A DNA stretch of 64,000 nucleotides. Source: an uncultured Eubacteriales bacterium (GTDB lineage Bacteria; Bacillota; Clostridia; Oscillospirales; CAG-272). The stretch lies in NCBI GenBank assembly GCA_934446365.1, contig CAKSDZ010000004.1:1-64000 (forward strand). Direction: 5' to 3'. Positions 32,495 to 41,700 of this stretch are shown here, piece by piece. A program made the position numbers and the translations under genes. The first letter of the stretch is position 1; every line of letters starts with the position of its first letter. The notes beneath the pieces were generated by a model. That model ran no database searches. It worked only from the letters and a program-made list of their open reading frames with translations, and was not told the DNA's origin.

Positions 32495-33424
32495 ATGAAT
32501 TTATTCGATTTGCATTGCGACACGCCCTTCGAGCTTTATAAAAAGCAGACCGAGCTTTCCGAAAACGGGCTCCATATATCCTTGAAAAAGGCGGAATGCT
32601 ACCGGAAATATGCGCAGGTCATGGCGATTTGGACACAGCATTCCCTCGACGGTGAGGCGGCGTGGGAGCAGTTTCTTGCCATTCACGGGGATTTCCTTTC
32701 CAAAATTCCATCCGAGCGGGCGGCGCTCTGCACCTGCTCATCGGATTACCTCAGGGCGTTGTCGGAGAACAAACGGCCGCTTTTCCTTGCGGTGGAGGGG
32801 GCGAGCCTGCTTTGCGGCAAAATAGAACGGCTCTCGGAGCTGTACCGGTTCGGCGTTCGGTTTCTCACGCTCGTTTGGCGCGAAGCGGACATCATCGGCG
32901 GCGCCTTCGATACCGACCTGCCGCTGACGTCGTTCGGCCGTGAGGTCGTAAGGGGCTGCTTTTCGCTGGGCATGACCGTGGATGTTTCGCATGCGTCCGA
33001 CGCGGCCACGGCGGAGTGTCTTGCGATGGCGAGCGAGGCGGGCGTTCCCGTTATCGCCACCCATTCCAACAGCCGCGCCGTTTTTGCTCATCCGCGCAAT
33101 CTCACGGATGAGACGGCGAAGAAAATCGCCGCGTGCGGCGGTATCATCGGCGTCAGCATGGCGCCTCAGCATCTCGACGCGCCCGGCGAAGCGGGAATCA
33201 TGAGCGTCTGCCGTCACATTCTCCATTATTTAGAGCTTGGTGTCGGCGATCATTTGTGCTTCGGATGTGATTTCGACGGGATTGACAAAACTCCGGCGGG
33301 AATCCGTGATATCACACATTTATATAAAATCGCGGAGATGCTTGCCTCCTTGGGTGTGTCGGAAAATACAATCGCCTCCGTTTTCTATGACAATGCCGAA
33401 CGTTTTGTGTGCGCCAATCTGTAA
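32495..33424 (+). CDS. Membrane dipeptidase family (M19) hydrolase
   Basis: A 309-residue M19 dipeptidase homolog, a zinc-dependent TIM-barrel hydrolase that acts on dipeptides. The N-terminal metal motif is FDLHCDTPFEL (HxD), VEGASLL near 100 supplies the bridging Glu, TVDVSHASDA near 170 and IATHSNSRAVFAHPRN near 192 give the metal-binding His residues, and FGCDFDGI near 265 the C-terminal Asp. ATG 32495 has ATGGAGG 8 bases ahead. No signal peptide, so it is probably cytosolic. A hairpin follows. Confidence 0.92.
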   Translation: MNLFDLHCDTPFELYKKQTELSENGLHISLKKAECYRKYAQVMAIWTQHSLDGEAAWEQFLAIHGDFLSKIPSERAALCTCSSDYLRALSENKRPLFLAVEGASLLCGKIERLSELYRFGVRFLTLVWREADIIGGAFDTDLPLTSFGREVVRGCFSLGMTVDVSHASDAATAECLAMASEAGVPVIATHSNSRAVFAHPRNLTDETAKKIAACGGIIGVSMAPQHLDAPGEAGIMSVCRHILHYLELGVGDHLCFGCDFDGIDKTPAGIRDITHLYKIAEMLASLGVSENTIASVFYDNAERFVCANL

Positions 33425-33429
33425 AAGAA

Positions 33430-33453
33430 AAGCGGACGGAAAATCCGTCCGCA
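33430..33453. terminator. Convergent terminator
   Basis: GCGGACGGA and TCCGTCCGC pair around AAA; an A-run on the plus side gives a U-run for the minus-strand gene that ends here. Confidence 0.78.
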
Positions 33454-33461
33454 GCCTTATT

Positions 33462-34007
33462 TCATGTTTCCGCCGAATCCTTGGCAAGGGAATGAAAGGC
33501 TTCGAGCAGCGCTTCGCCGTCCGTGCCGCTCATGATGAGGATGACGATATCCCCGATGTGGTCTACGTACACATGGTCGGGAGAAACGCCGGTGCAGACC
33601 CATTTCATGGGATCGGCATTCTTTTTGATGGTGTCGGCAAGAGCCTCGACGTCCTGTCCCTCTTTTGCTTTGACGAGACAGAGAGAATAGGTGGTCGGAT
33701 TGAGGTTTGCTTCGGACGCGATGGCGCGTTCAAATTCGATATCGGATTTCCCGAGAAAATACGCGCAGTTTTTATCCGTGATTTCGGTCGTGACAAGATA
33801 ATTTGTAAATTCATCCTCTTTGGGGACCGGCGCCTCGATGAGAGAGGTCAGCATTTTGCCGTATCCGCCTTTATCGTAAATGGCGGCAAGGATATCTTCA
33901 AGCGGCATTTCGGACAGCGCTTTTCCTTTTTGCTCTTCTTTGCCGCACGAGGCAAAGAGTATGACGAGAGTAGATAAAATGAGAAGCATCGCGATCAGTT
34001 TTTTCAT
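33462..34007 (-). CDS. DUF4358-type lipoprotein
   Basis: A 181-residue lipoprotein. The signal MKKLIAMLLILSTLVILFASCG carries the lipobox FASC. The mature part resembles DUF4358: LSEMPLEDILAAIYDKGGYGKML, then NYLVTTEITDKNCAYFLGKSDIEFERAIASEANLNPTTYSLCLVKAKEG and VYVDHIGDIVILIMSG. Proteins of this type are common in gut Clostridia with no known function. Start at ATG 34007 follows GGAGG. Confidence 0.85.
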   Translation of the reverse strand: MKKLIAMLLILSTLVILFASCGKEEQKGKALSEMPLEDILAAIYDKGGYGKMLTSLIEAPVPKEDEFTNYLVTTEITDKNCAYFLGKSDIEFERAIASEANLNPTTYSLCLVKAKEGQDVEALADTIKKNADPMKWVCTGVSPDHVYVDHIGDIVILIMSGTDGEALLEAFHSLAKDSAET

Positions 34008-34123
34008 GATTATCCTCCGATTCAATAAGGTTTTATAAAAACAAAGTAGGATTCAAGGCGGCTTTGGTTTCATCTTTTTTATAATTTGTCGTGAGGATGC
34101 ACGGATATTCTCGGTTTAAAATA

Positions 34124-34156
34124 AAAAAGCGGAAAAGCGAGAGCTTTTCCGCCGCA
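34124..34156 (-). terminator. Terminator of the DUF1540 gene
   Basis: GCGGAAAAGC and GCTTTTCCGC pair around GAGA; an A-run on the plus strand gives the U-run on the minus strand. Confidence 0.85.
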
Positions 34157-34159
34157 GAA

Positions 34160-34354
34160 TCAAATCGTTTTCTGCTTAAAGGTTGCGCAGACGGTGTCCG
34201 TGCAGGAGGTCGCGTAGCTGGGGCCGACGTTTATCCTCTCGGCTGTGCAGTAGTTGTTGCCGTCATGATAAACACAGTTGGTGACGTCGCACGAAACGCC
34301 CTTATTGCATTTGCAGGTCTTACATGTTTTTTCAGCAGAATCGTTTCCACTCAT
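34160..34354 (-). CDS. Small Cys-rich DUF1540 protein
   Basis: A 64-residue protein with a DUF1540 Cys pattern: CKTCKCNKGVSCDVTNCVYHDGNNYC then AERINVGPSYATSC. Eight Cys and one His suggest a small zinc or disulfide knuckle. Such proteins are widespread in spore-forming Clostridia, often several per genome; function is not established. ATG 34354 is chosen because it gives the family's usual N-terminus. The ribosome binding site is weak. Confidence 0.85.
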   Translation of the reverse strand: MSGNDSAEKTCKTCKCNKGVSCDVTNCVYHDGNNYCTAERINVGPSYATSCTDTVCATFKQKTI

Positions 34355-34614
34355 GATTGTAACCGCTATCCGTTCCGAAATAAAACGGATACATCCTTTC
34401 GATTGAAAATAACAAATGTCCAAAAATTTTCCGCCGCTTCGGACGGAATCACTCGATTGGAATCAAAAACAAAGCTGTCAAGGGTTATTTTGCTTCCGAG
34501 CGCCCGCGTTTATACGGATATTTTTAAAGAGCTTATCATCAAGTTTTCTCCGATTTTAGAATGAAAAAGAAAAAACTGAAAAAATGACCGAATGGGAAGG
34601 AATTTTTTAAAATT

Positions 34615-35376
34615 ATGTCGCTTTATGTCATCGGAGACCCGCATCTTTCGCTTTCCTCCGGAAAACCGATGGATGTTTTCGGCTCGCGCTGGAACGGATA
34701 TGTGGAAAAATTTTATAACGGCTGGCTGCGTCGGGTGTCGAACGGGGACACCGTCGTTCTCGCGGGGGATATTTCATGGGCGATGACGACGGAGCAGGCG
34801 AAAGCGGATTTTGATTTTATCGAAGCGCTTCCGGGGCAGAAAATCATTCTCAAAGGCAATCATGACTATTGGTGGCAGACGATGTCGAAGCTGGATGCCT
34901 TTGTCGAACAAAACGGTTATCGGACGATTCGCTTTCTGCATAACAACGCATATGAAACCGACGATTTTATCATCTGCGGCTCGCGCGGCTGGTATACGGA
35001 TGACAAAACGCCGCCGATCAAGGGCGCGGACGCCGCAAAAATCGTCGCGAGAGAGGTCCAGCGGCTCGGTCTGAGCCTTTCCTGCGGTATGGCGCTCCGC
35101 GATGCCGCGGCGCTGCGCGGAGAAACCAAGGAAACGCTGGCATTTCTGCATTTTCCGCCGGTATTTAAGGGTTATCTCTGCGATGAGATCGTCTTGGAGC
35201 TTTATAAAAAGGGAATTGAGCGCTGCTTTTTCGGGCATATCCACGGAAATTATGAGGCCGCGGCGGTCATAAATTATTCCGACATCGATTTTTATCTCGT
35301 TTCCGCCGATTTTCTGATGTTTGAACCGATGAAAATTGAACCGAAATCGAAAAAATCGTCGGATACTATCCTATAA
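34615..35376 (+). CDS. Metallophosphoesterase
   Basis: A 253-residue calcineurin-like phosphoesterase. Dimetal motifs in order: VIGDPHLS near residue 6, VVLAGDISWA near 45, ILKGNHDYWW near 80, and CFFGHIHG near 205. The first motif is GDPH, typical of this clostridial subgroup. It lies alone, after the minus-strand DUF1540 gene. The substrate may be a phosphodiester or a phosphoprotein; the sequence does not show which. Confidence 0.9.
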   Translation: MSLYVIGDPHLSLSSGKPMDVFGSRWNGYVEKFYNGWLRRVSNGDTVVLAGDISWAMTTEQAKADFDFIEALPGQKIILKGNHDYWWQTMSKLDAFVEQNGYRTIRFLHNNAYETDDFIICGSRGWYTDDKTPPIKGADAAKIVAREVQRLGLSLSCGMALRDAAALRGETKETLAFLHFPPVFKGYLCDEIVLELYKKGIERCFFGHIHGNYEAAAVINYSDIDFYLVSADFLMFEPMKIEPKSKKSSDTIL

Positions 35377-35391
35377 AATTGCACAAAATGA

Positions 35392-35420
35392 TTGACATTT
35401 TTTGTGTGAAATGGTATAGT
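35392..35420 (+). promoter_or_regulatory. Promoter for trigger factor gene
   Basis: -35 TTGACA (35392-35397), 17-bp spacer, -10 TATAGT (35415-35420). Confidence 0.8.
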
Positions 35421-35472
35421 AAATCATGTATGTAAAATAAAAAGTTGTGTTTGAAAACACTACGGAGGAAAA

Positions 35473-36876
35473 ATGAAGCTGTTAAATACCGCCGATATCG
35501 GCACCAATCAGAAAGAGCTCGAAATTTTCATCGATCATGAAGCTTTCGAGACGGAATGTGAAAAGGCATACCGGAAAAGCGTCGCGAAGTTCAACATTCC
35601 GGGCTTCCGCAAGGGCAAAGCGCCGCGCAAAATGATCGAAAGAATGTACGGAGCGGGCGTGTTCTATGAGGATGCGATCAACGCGCTCCTGCCCTCGGCA
35701 TATCCGGAGGCTGTAAAGGAAGCAGACCTTGATGTCGTGAGCCAGCCGGAAATCGACATCAAATCCTTGGACGGAAACGGCGTCGTCATTACGGCGAAGG
35801 TGTTTGTAAAGCCGGAAATCACGGTCAAGGAATACAAAGGTCTTGCGGCGACAAAGGAAGCGGTTGAAATCACGGAGGAAGCGGTGACGGCGGAGATCGA
35901 CCGCGTCCGTTCGCGCAACGCCCGCGTCATCGAGATTACCGACCGCCCCGCGGCGAAGGACGACGAGGTCATTTTCGACTTCGACGGCTATGTGGACGGC
36001 AAGCAGTTTGAGGGCGGCAAGGCGGAGAAATACAATCTGAAGCTCGGTTCCGGTCAGTTCATTCCCGGCTTTGAGGATCAGATGATCGGAAAGAGCATCG
36101 GGGAGAATTTCGACGTCGAGGTTACGTTCCCCGAGGATTATCATGCGAAGGAGCTTGCCGGCAAGGCGGCGACCTTCAAGTGCCTGATTCATGAAATCAA
36201 AGTCTCCGAGCTGCCCGCGCTCGACGACGAATTTGTCAAGGACGTATCCGAATTTGACACGGTGGATGAATACAAAGCCGATGTCAAGGCAAAACTCGAA
36301 GAGAGTGCGAATAAGGCGGAGGACGCGAAGGTCGACGAGCAGCTCATGGACGCGCTCTGCGAGAACATCGAGGGAGAGATTCCCGAGGTGATGTTTGAGA
36401 ACGAGGCGGAGAACTGCGTGCGCGATTATGAAAGCCGTCTCCGTTATCAGGGCATGGACCTCGATACTTTCATGAAATATACGGGACAGACGGTGGAGAC
36501 ACTGAAAGGTCAGTTCCGTCCGCAGGCGGAAAAACAGGTCAAGACACGGCTTGCGCTCGAATATATCGCAAAGGCGGAGAACCTTACGGCAACGGAGGAG
36601 GATATCGGCACCGAATATCAGAAGATTGCCGATGCGTATGGTCTCGAGCTTGACCGCGTAAAAGAAAGCATCGACGAAAAAGCGATTGCGGCGGATGTCG
36701 TGGTCGGCAAGGCGGCGCTTTTCGTGCATGACAACGCCGTTATTTCCGGTGCGGCTGCGGCTGCTCCCAAAAAGAGAGCGCCGAGAAAGAAAAAGACGGT
36801 CGAGGCGGAGCCTGAGACGGTGTCCGAGGCAAGCCCGGAGGAGACGTCTCCCGAGACCGAGACAAAAGCGGAATAA
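35473..36876 (+). CDS. tig: Trigger factor chaperone
   Basis: A 467-residue ribosome-associated chaperone and prolyl isomerase. The ribosome-binding signature FNIPGFRKGKAPRKMIERMYG lies near residue 38. The FKBP domain is at about 155-240 (DEVIFDFDGYVDGKQFEGGKAEKYNLKLGSGQFIPGFEDQMIG), followed by the helical substrate cradle. The last 40 residues form an added tail, a basic KKRAPRKKK stretch and then an acidic run, absent from most trigger factors. It begins a tig-clpP-clpX series, the standard protein-quality order. Confidence 0.96.
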   Translation: MKLLNTADIGTNQKELEIFIDHEAFETECEKAYRKSVAKFNIPGFRKGKAPRKMIERMYGAGVFYEDAINALLPSAYPEAVKEADLDVVSQPEIDIKSLDGNGVVITAKVFVKPEITVKEYKGLAATKEAVEITEEAVTAEIDRVRSRNARVIEITDRPAAKDDEVIFDFDGYVDGKQFEGGKAEKYNLKLGSGQFIPGFEDQMIGKSIGENFDVEVTFPEDYHAKELAGKAATFKCLIHEIKVSELPALDDEFVKDVSEFDTVDEYKADVKAKLEESANKAEDAKVDEQLMDALCENIEGEIPEVMFENEAENCVRDYESRLRYQGMDLDTFMKYTGQTVETLKGQFRPQAEKQVKTRLALEYIAKAENLTATEEDIGTEYQKIADAYGLELDRVKESIDEKAIAADVVVGKAALFVHDNAVISGAAAAAPKKRAPRKKKTVEAEPETVSEASPEETSPETETKAE

Positions 36877-37001
36877 TATGACAATCCGATTCGCAGACGC
36901 TATCGCCTGCGAATTTGATTATTTTCTTTGCAAAAGAACTGTCAGGTGCGGTTTTCAAATTCAGAGAAAGAACGTCCCGAGGGACGGCACAGGAGGTTAT
37001 T

Positions 37002-37586
37002 ATGGCATTGGTACCAATGGTTGTGGAGCAGACGAGCCGCGGCGAGCGCTCATACGACATTTATTCGAGACTTCTCAACGACAGAATCGTGTTTCTTGCC
37101 GACGAGGTGAACGACACCACGGCGTCTCTTGTCGTGGCGCAGCTGCTTTTCCTTGAATCGCAGGATCCGGATAAGGATATCAGCCTTTATATCAACAGTC
37201 CGGGCGGCTCGATTACGGCCGGTATGGCGATTTACGATACGATGAACTATATCAAGTGCGATGTTTCGACCATCTGCATCGGTATGGCGGCGAGCATGGG
37301 CGCATTTCTGCTTGCGTCGGGAACACCGGGCAAGCGTTTGGCGCTTCCCAACAGCGAAATCATGATTCATCAGCCGCTGGGCGGCATGCAGGGTCAGGCG
37401 ACGGACATCAAGATTCATGCGGACAGAATCATCCGCATCCGCCAGACGCTCAATGAGATATTGGCAAAGGAAACCGGAAAGTCCGTCGAGCAGATTGCAA
37501 AAGACACCGACCGCGACAATTTCCTGTCTGCGGAAGAGGCGAGAGAATACGGACTCATCGACAAGGTGATCGATAAGAGAGTATAA
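37002..37586 (+). CDS. clpP: ATP-dependent Clp protease proteolytic subunit
   Basis: A 194-residue ClpP, the serine protease barrel that works with ClpX. The catalytic Ser is in GMAASMGAFLLASG near residue 98, the His in IMIHQPLGGMQGQATDI near 123, and an Asp follows in the DRDNFLSAEEA region near 172. ATG 37002 has AGGAGG 5 bases ahead. A GC-rich hairpin at about 36888-36917 lies between tig and clpP. Confidence 0.97.
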   Translation: MALVPMVVEQTSRGERSYDIYSRLLNDRIVFLADEVNDTTASLVVAQLLFLESQDPDKDISLYINSPGGSITAGMAIYDTMNYIKCDVSTICIGMAASMGAFLLASGTPGKRLALPNSEIMIHQPLGGMQGQATDIKIHADRIIRIRQTLNEILAKETGKSVEQIAKDTDRDNFLSAEEAREYGLIDKVIDKRV

Positions 37587-37597
37587 GGGGAACATTT

Positions 37598-38902
37598 ATG
37601 GCAGAAAACAACAAGGGAAGCGGCACCGTACACCGCTGTTCATTCTGCGGCCGGACGGAAAATCAGGTGAATTATCTGATTCCGTCGCAGAGCGGCGTCT
37701 ATATATGCGATAACTGTGTATTCGCGTGCAGCCAGCTCATCGACGATTATGAAAGCTCGATGAAAAACGCGGCGGTGCCGGAGCTTTCCGAGCTGCCCCG
37801 TCCGAAGGATATCAAGGCGGTGCTCGACGAATACGTGATCGGACAGGATTCGGCAAAAATCGCGCTGTCGGTCGCCGTATACAATCATTACAAGCGAATC
37901 GCGTCAAAGAAAAAGGCAAAGGGCTCCGACAAAAAGGCGGAGGACGACGGCGTTGAGATTCAGAAGAGCAACGTGCTCCTGCTGGGGCCGACGGGCGTCG
38001 GCAAGACGTTTCTTGCGCAGACGCTGGCAAAGACGTTGAAGGTGCCGTTTGCGATTGCCGACGCTACGACGCTTACGGAGGCCGGTTATGTCGGCGAGGA
38101 CGTCGAGAATATTCTGCTGCGGCTGATTCAGGCGGCGGATTACGATATCGAGCTTGCGGAAAAGGGAATCATCTATATCGACGAGATCGATAAGATCTCG
38201 CGGCGCAGCGAGAACCGCTCGATCACGCGCGACGTGTCCGGAGAAGGCGTTCAGCAGGCGCTGCTTAAAATCTTGGAGGGAACGGTCTCCAACGTTCCGC
38301 CTCAGGGCGGGCGCAAGCATCCCGGTCAGGATTTTATTCAAATCAACACGGAGAATATTCTCTTTATCTGCGGCGGTGCATTCGACGGACTTGAACAGAT
38401 TATCGAGCAGAGAATGGGAAATTCGACAATCGGCTTCGGCGGCGAGATTAAAAAGAAGGCGGAGAAGGAAAAGGACGGCGGCATCTTAAAAAAGGTTACG
38501 GCGCATGACATCGTGAAATACGGTCTGATTCCGGAGCTTGTAGGCCGTCTGCCGGTCATCGTTTCTTTGGAGAATCTCGACCGTGAGGCGCTTGCGCGGA
38601 TTCTGAAAGAGCCGAAGAACGCGGTTATCAAGCAATATAAAAAATTGTTTGGCATTGATGGAATTGACATCGAGTTCACCGATGATGCCGTGGCGAAAAT
38701 CGCGGATCTTGCGATTGAGCGGGGAACGGGTGCGCGCGGTCTGCGTGCCATTATGGAGGAGGTCATGCTTCCGATTATGTACGACGCGCCGTCCATGCCG
38801 GATATCGAGGCGGTCGTCGTCGACGAAAAGGTCGTCGCCGAGCATGCCGCTCCGGAGTATAGGCTGAAAAAGACGGAGAATGCGCTTTCTCAGCCGGCTT
38901 AA
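37598..38902 (+). CDS. clpX: Clp protease ATP-binding subunit ClpX
   Basis: A 434-residue AAA+ unfoldase. The N-terminal zinc-binding domain HRCSFCGRTENQV...YICDNC has four Cys. Walker A is LLLGPTGVGKTFLAQTLAKTL near 125; Walker B is GIIYIDEIDKISRR near 190; the ClpP-docking IGF loop appears as NSTIGFGG near 272; sensor 2 is in GTGARGLRAIMEE near 375. It follows clpP by 11 bases and ends in a terminator. Confidence 0.98.
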   Translation: MAENNKGSGTVHRCSFCGRTENQVNYLIPSQSGVYICDNCVFACSQLIDDYESSMKNAAVPELSELPRPKDIKAVLDEYVIGQDSAKIALSVAVYNHYKRIASKKKAKGSDKKAEDDGVEIQKSNVLLLGPTGVGKTFLAQTLAKTLKVPFAIADATTLTEAGYVGEDVENILLRLIQAADYDIELAEKGIIYIDEIDKISRRSENRSITRDVSGEGVQQALLKILEGTVSNVPPQGGRKHPGQDFIQINTENILFICGGAFDGLEQIIEQRMGNSTIGFGGEIKKKAEKEKDGGILKKVTAHDIVKYGLIPELVGRLPVIVSLENLDREALARILKEPKNAVIKQYKKLFGIDGIDIEFTDDAVAKIADLAIERGTGARGLRAIMEEVMLPIMYDAPSMPDIEAVVVDEKVVAEHAAPEYRLKKTENALSQPA

Positions 38903-38913
38903 ATGAAAAATCA

Positions 38914-38954
38914 AAAAACGGATGCTTTTCCGTCACGGAAAAGCATCCGTTTTC
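38914..38954 (+). terminator. Terminator after clpX
   Basis: AAAACGGATGCTTTTCCG and CGGAAAAGCATCCGTTTT form an 18-bp perfect stem, followed by a T-rich run. Confidence 0.92.
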
Positions 38955-38995
38955 TTTATGAATTTTTTCGGTATGTAGAAATGAAATGCCGTCGG

Positions 38996-39673
38996 TCAAC
39001 AGGAGGAGAGCCGGATCAGCTTGTTTGCATTCTTTCTCGCTCTGTGCAGGTGAAAGTAAATGACGGCCGGCGCGGGTCTTATGGCCTTTTCTTCCGACGG
39101 GAGTTGAGGCTCGTACATGATAAGCGCATCTTCGAGAGGGGAATTTTTGTGGCGGATTAAATATTGATAAATCGCGGACAGAATATCAGGCTCCTTGCAG
39201 TGCTCCGGTATTTCCATCGTATCGAGAGCCCGACAGACTGCATTTTGCGCAAGGCTTTTGGTGTATTCCGCGGCGGAAATGAATTTTTTGAAAGAGCCTG
39301 CCTTTTCATCGAGACTGCGGAACAGTGCGGCAAACAGTCTGATAAACCCGCAAACGAACGCGATGACAATCGCTATTCCGATCATTCCCGGGATTTGTGC
39401 GTATTCTACCGATTCAAAACGCATATAATAATATGACCAAACGACGAGCAGGGCAGGCAAAAAGGCACTTATGACCGTTCCAAATGCGATAAACCAAAGC
39501 GGCTCTTTTGTGTGGATATTCCGGTATCTTTCCGCATTCGGGACTTGTTTTGCCAAAACCCGATTGTTGTCCGCCATTTTATAAAGACAAGTGAGAAGTC
39601 GGTCTGTCCGCCGGATGTCGCGCTGGGCACGGGTCACTTTTTTTAGAAGAACGAGCGTATTTCTGTCTTGCAT
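38996..39673 (-). CDS. Two-helix membrane protein, divergent from an XRE regulator
   Basis: A 225-residue protein. Residues 1-55 are helical and charged (LLKKVTRAQRDIRRTDRLLTCLYKMADNN), two membrane helices follow (WFIAFGTVISAFLPALLVVW and MIGIAIVIAFVCGFIRLFAAL), and the C-terminal 110 residues are cytosolic and basic. Start at ATG 39673 follows AAAGGAG; a longer frame upstream runs through the operators and lacks a site. Its promoter is overlapped by two identical palindromes that the divergent XRE regulator probably binds. No family is recognised. Confidence 0.75.
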   Translation of the reverse strand: MQDRNTLVLLKKVTRAQRDIRRTDRLLTCLYKMADNNRVLAKQVPNAERYRNIHTKEPLWFIAFGTVISAFLPALLVVWSYYYMRFESVEYAQIPGMIGIAIVIAFVCGFIRLFAALFRSLDEKAGSFKKFISAAEYTKSLAQNAVCRALDTMEIPEHCKEPDILSAIYQYLIRHKNSPLEDALIMYEPQLPSEEKAIRPAPAVIYFHLHRARKNANKLIRLSSC

Positions 39674-39713
39674 GACGTCTCCTTTGGTGCTGTGATTTTG
39701 AACTGCTTTTTCT

Positions 39714-39759
39714 ATTTTAGCGGATAATCCGCTAAAAGTCAATAGCGGATTATCCGCTA
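39714..39759. promoter_or_regulatory. Tandem palindromic operators over the divergent promoter
   Basis: Two perfect palindromes, TAGCGGATAATCCGCTA (39718-39734) and TAGCGGATTATCCGCTA (39743-39759), differ only at the central base and lie 25 bp apart. A minus-strand promoter, -35 TTGACT (39737-39742), 17 bp, -10 TAAAAT (39714-39719), is threaded between them, so binding would shut off the membrane protein gene. Confidence 0.88.
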
Positions 39760-39804
39760 TGATAAGATTCAATGTAGACAAAGAGAACGGATCGGGGATA
39801 GGGA

Positions 39805-40017
39805 ATGTATAGGAGAATACGTGATCTGCGCGAGGATGCCGATTTGACGCAGCGTGAAATCGCGGAAATACTGAATTGCAGTCAGCGTGTTTACAGCAAT
39901 TACGAGAGGGGAGAGCTTGATATCCCCACGGAAATTTTGATAAGACTTGCGAATTTTTACGATACGTCGGTGGATTATATTTTAGGCAGAACCGACCGGC
40001 GGGATTGGCAAAAATGA
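39805..40017 (+). CDS. XRE-family HTH regulator
   Basis: A 70-residue Cro/CI-type DNA-binding protein consisting of little more than the helix-turn-helix: LREDADLTQREIAEILNCSQRVYSNYERGELDIPTEILIRLANFYDTSVDYILGRTD. It is divergent from the two-helix membrane protein gene, and two palindromes lie between them, so it probably represses that gene and perhaps itself. A strong terminator follows immediately. Confidence 0.9.
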   Translation: MYRRIRDLREDADLTQREIAEILNCSQRVYSNYERGELDIPTEILIRLANFYDTSVDYILGRTDRRDWQK

Positions 40018-40062
40018 CCGGACGACGAGAAGCATGGGCTTCTGTTGTCCGGTCGTTTTTTA
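40016..40062 (+). terminator. Terminator after XRE regulator
   Basis: GACCGGACGACGAGAAG pairs with CTTCTGTTGTCCGGTC, followed by six T. Confidence 0.88.
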
Positions 40063-40090
40063 TGGCAGATGACATATTTGAAAATACGCT

Positions 40091-40579
40091 TTATTGGCAG
40101 GAAAGGATGTCGATGACAGTTTCTCCGTCCGTGATTTTCAGCGGTATTTTTGTCGCTGCATCGATGTAGAGCGTCATGCCGTCGCAGGTGCATATGTATA
40201 CGGCGATTCCGCCGACGGTTTCGCTTTTGATTTTCCAAAGCGAGCCGCTGGAAAGACGGAAAAGGGAGATCCATTTTGCCGCTTTCAGTTTTTCCGCAGA
40301 GGAAAGCGGCATCGATGTTCCGTTATATTCCATCAGCGCTTCGTTTTCCCCTATCACAAAACGGATTCCCTTTGCTTCGTCACCACCGCAAAGCTCTACC
40401 GTGTCCTTTTCTCCGAGTGTGATTTTCGCAGAAAATTCATCGCCGTCGCTTATCTTGACTTCAAAGGAAGCGCCGTTTTTCTGATAGGATAAAAGCTCCG
40501 ACATGCTCGGCGTCCCGCCACAGGAGAAAAGCAGCAGACAAAGTGCGGACAACAGGACGGCTGCAATCAGTTTTTTCAT
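40091..40579 (-). CDS. Small lipoprotein of unknown function
   Basis: A 162-residue lipoprotein with signal MKKLIAAVLLSALCLLLFSCG (lipobox LFSC). The mature part is beta-rich with repeated short strands (ASFEVKISDGDEFSAKITLGEKDTVELCGGDEAKGIRFVI and VGGIAVYICTCDGMTLYIDAATKIPLKIT), suggesting an LolA/DUF-type beta-sheet domain. No family is claimed. GGGGGG precedes the ATG at 40579. Confidence 0.78.
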   Translation of the reverse strand: MKKLIAAVLLSALCLLLFSCGGTPSMSELLSYQKNGASFEVKISDGDEFSAKITLGEKDTVELCGGDEAKGIRFVIGENEALMEYNGTSMPLSSAEKLKAAKWISLFRLSSGSLWKIKSETVGGIAVYICTCDGMTLYIDAATKIPLKITDGETVIDILSCQ

Positions 40580-40773
40580 AATGCCCCCCGAAAAAAGAAT
40601 TCTATCTCCAATATATTCGCTTTGAAAAAATCTATTCCGATGTTGCAAAAGAAAGTTTCTTATGCTATAATCTTTCATATCGGCAGCAAGGCGCCGGCTT
40701 TTGCTGCGATTCGGTTTGGCGCCGCTCGTCGCGGAGCGGCGGAATTTTTATGATAACAAAAGGAGCAGATTAT

Positions 40774-41688
40774 ATGACGCTTGTGATTATGGCGGCGGGA
40801 ATGGGAAGCCGCTTTGGGGGAATGAAGCAGCTGACGCCGCTCACGGACGAGGGCGAATATATCATGGACTTTACAATTTATGACGCCGTGCTCGCCGGAT
40901 TCGATAAATTTATCATCATCATCAAAGAGGAGCATGAGGAGCTGTTCGAGGAAAAAATCGGGCGCAGACTCCGCAAAAACGGAATCGACATCCGGTATGC
41001 TTATCAGAAGCAGGAGCTGCCCGCAGGCTTTACGGTGCCGGAGGGCAGAACCAAGCCCTTCGGAACGGGACATGCCATCATGTCGGCGGGCAGAATCGAC
41101 GACAACTTCGGCGTTGTGAACGCGGACGACTGCTACGGACGCGACGCCTTTATGAAGCTTGCTTCCTTTCTGCGTGAGGCACACGACGGCGAGCGGGCAC
41201 ATTACTGCATGGTCGGCTATCAGGTGAAAAATACGCTGAGCGAAAACGGCAGCGTATCCCGCGGCGTGTGTCTTGCGGATAAGGAGGGCTATCTTCGTCG
41301 CATTGAGGAGCATAAAAAAATCGAACGGCAGCCGGACGGCACCATTATCAATACATTTGACGACGGAAGTGTGTGCACGCTCCCGGAGGATACGACGGTT
41401 TCGATGAACTGCTTCGGCTTTACCCCGTCCTTCACCGAGCATTTGGAGGAGATGTTTCTCCGCTTTTTGGAGGAGAACCGTGCGGATCTTACGAAATGTG
41501 AATTTTTCCTGCCCTCCGAGGTGCAGGAGCTGATCGATACCGGCCGCGCCGATGTGAAAATCCTCGCCTCCGATGCCGTATGGCAGGGCGTTACCAACCG
41601 TGCGGACAGCGAGATTTTCCGCGCGTTTATGCGTTCGGAAAAGGCGGCGGGCGTCTATCCGGCCTGTCTTTGGAAAAATGAAGCATAA
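40774..41688 (+). CDS. Nucleotidyltransferase family protein
   Basis: A 304-residue NTP-transferase-fold protein. The N-terminus MTLVIMAAGMGSRFGGMKQL carries the GxGxRxGG-K pyrophosphorylase loop; FGTGHAIMSA and VVNADDCYG near residue 110 form the metal-binding DxD-like site. It should join a nucleotide to a phosphosugar or similar acceptor. ATG 40774 follows AAAGGAG. The neighbours give no clear pathway, so the substrate is open. Confidence 0.88.
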   Translation: MTLVIMAAGMGSRFGGMKQLTPLTDEGEYIMDFTIYDAVLAGFDKFIIIIKEEHEELFEEKIGRRLRKNGIDIRYAYQKQELPAGFTVPEGRTKPFGTGHAIMSAGRIDDNFGVVNADDCYGRDAFMKLASFLREAHDGERAHYCMVGYQVKNTLSENGSVSRGVCLADKEGYLRRIEEHKKIERQPDGTIINTFDDGSVCTLPEDTTVSMNCFGFTPSFTEHLEEMFLRFLEENRADLTKCEFFLPSEVQELIDTGRADVKILASDAVWQGVTNRADSEIFRAFMRSEKAAGVYPACLWKNEA

Positions 41689-41700
41689 ATAGGTGTGGAA

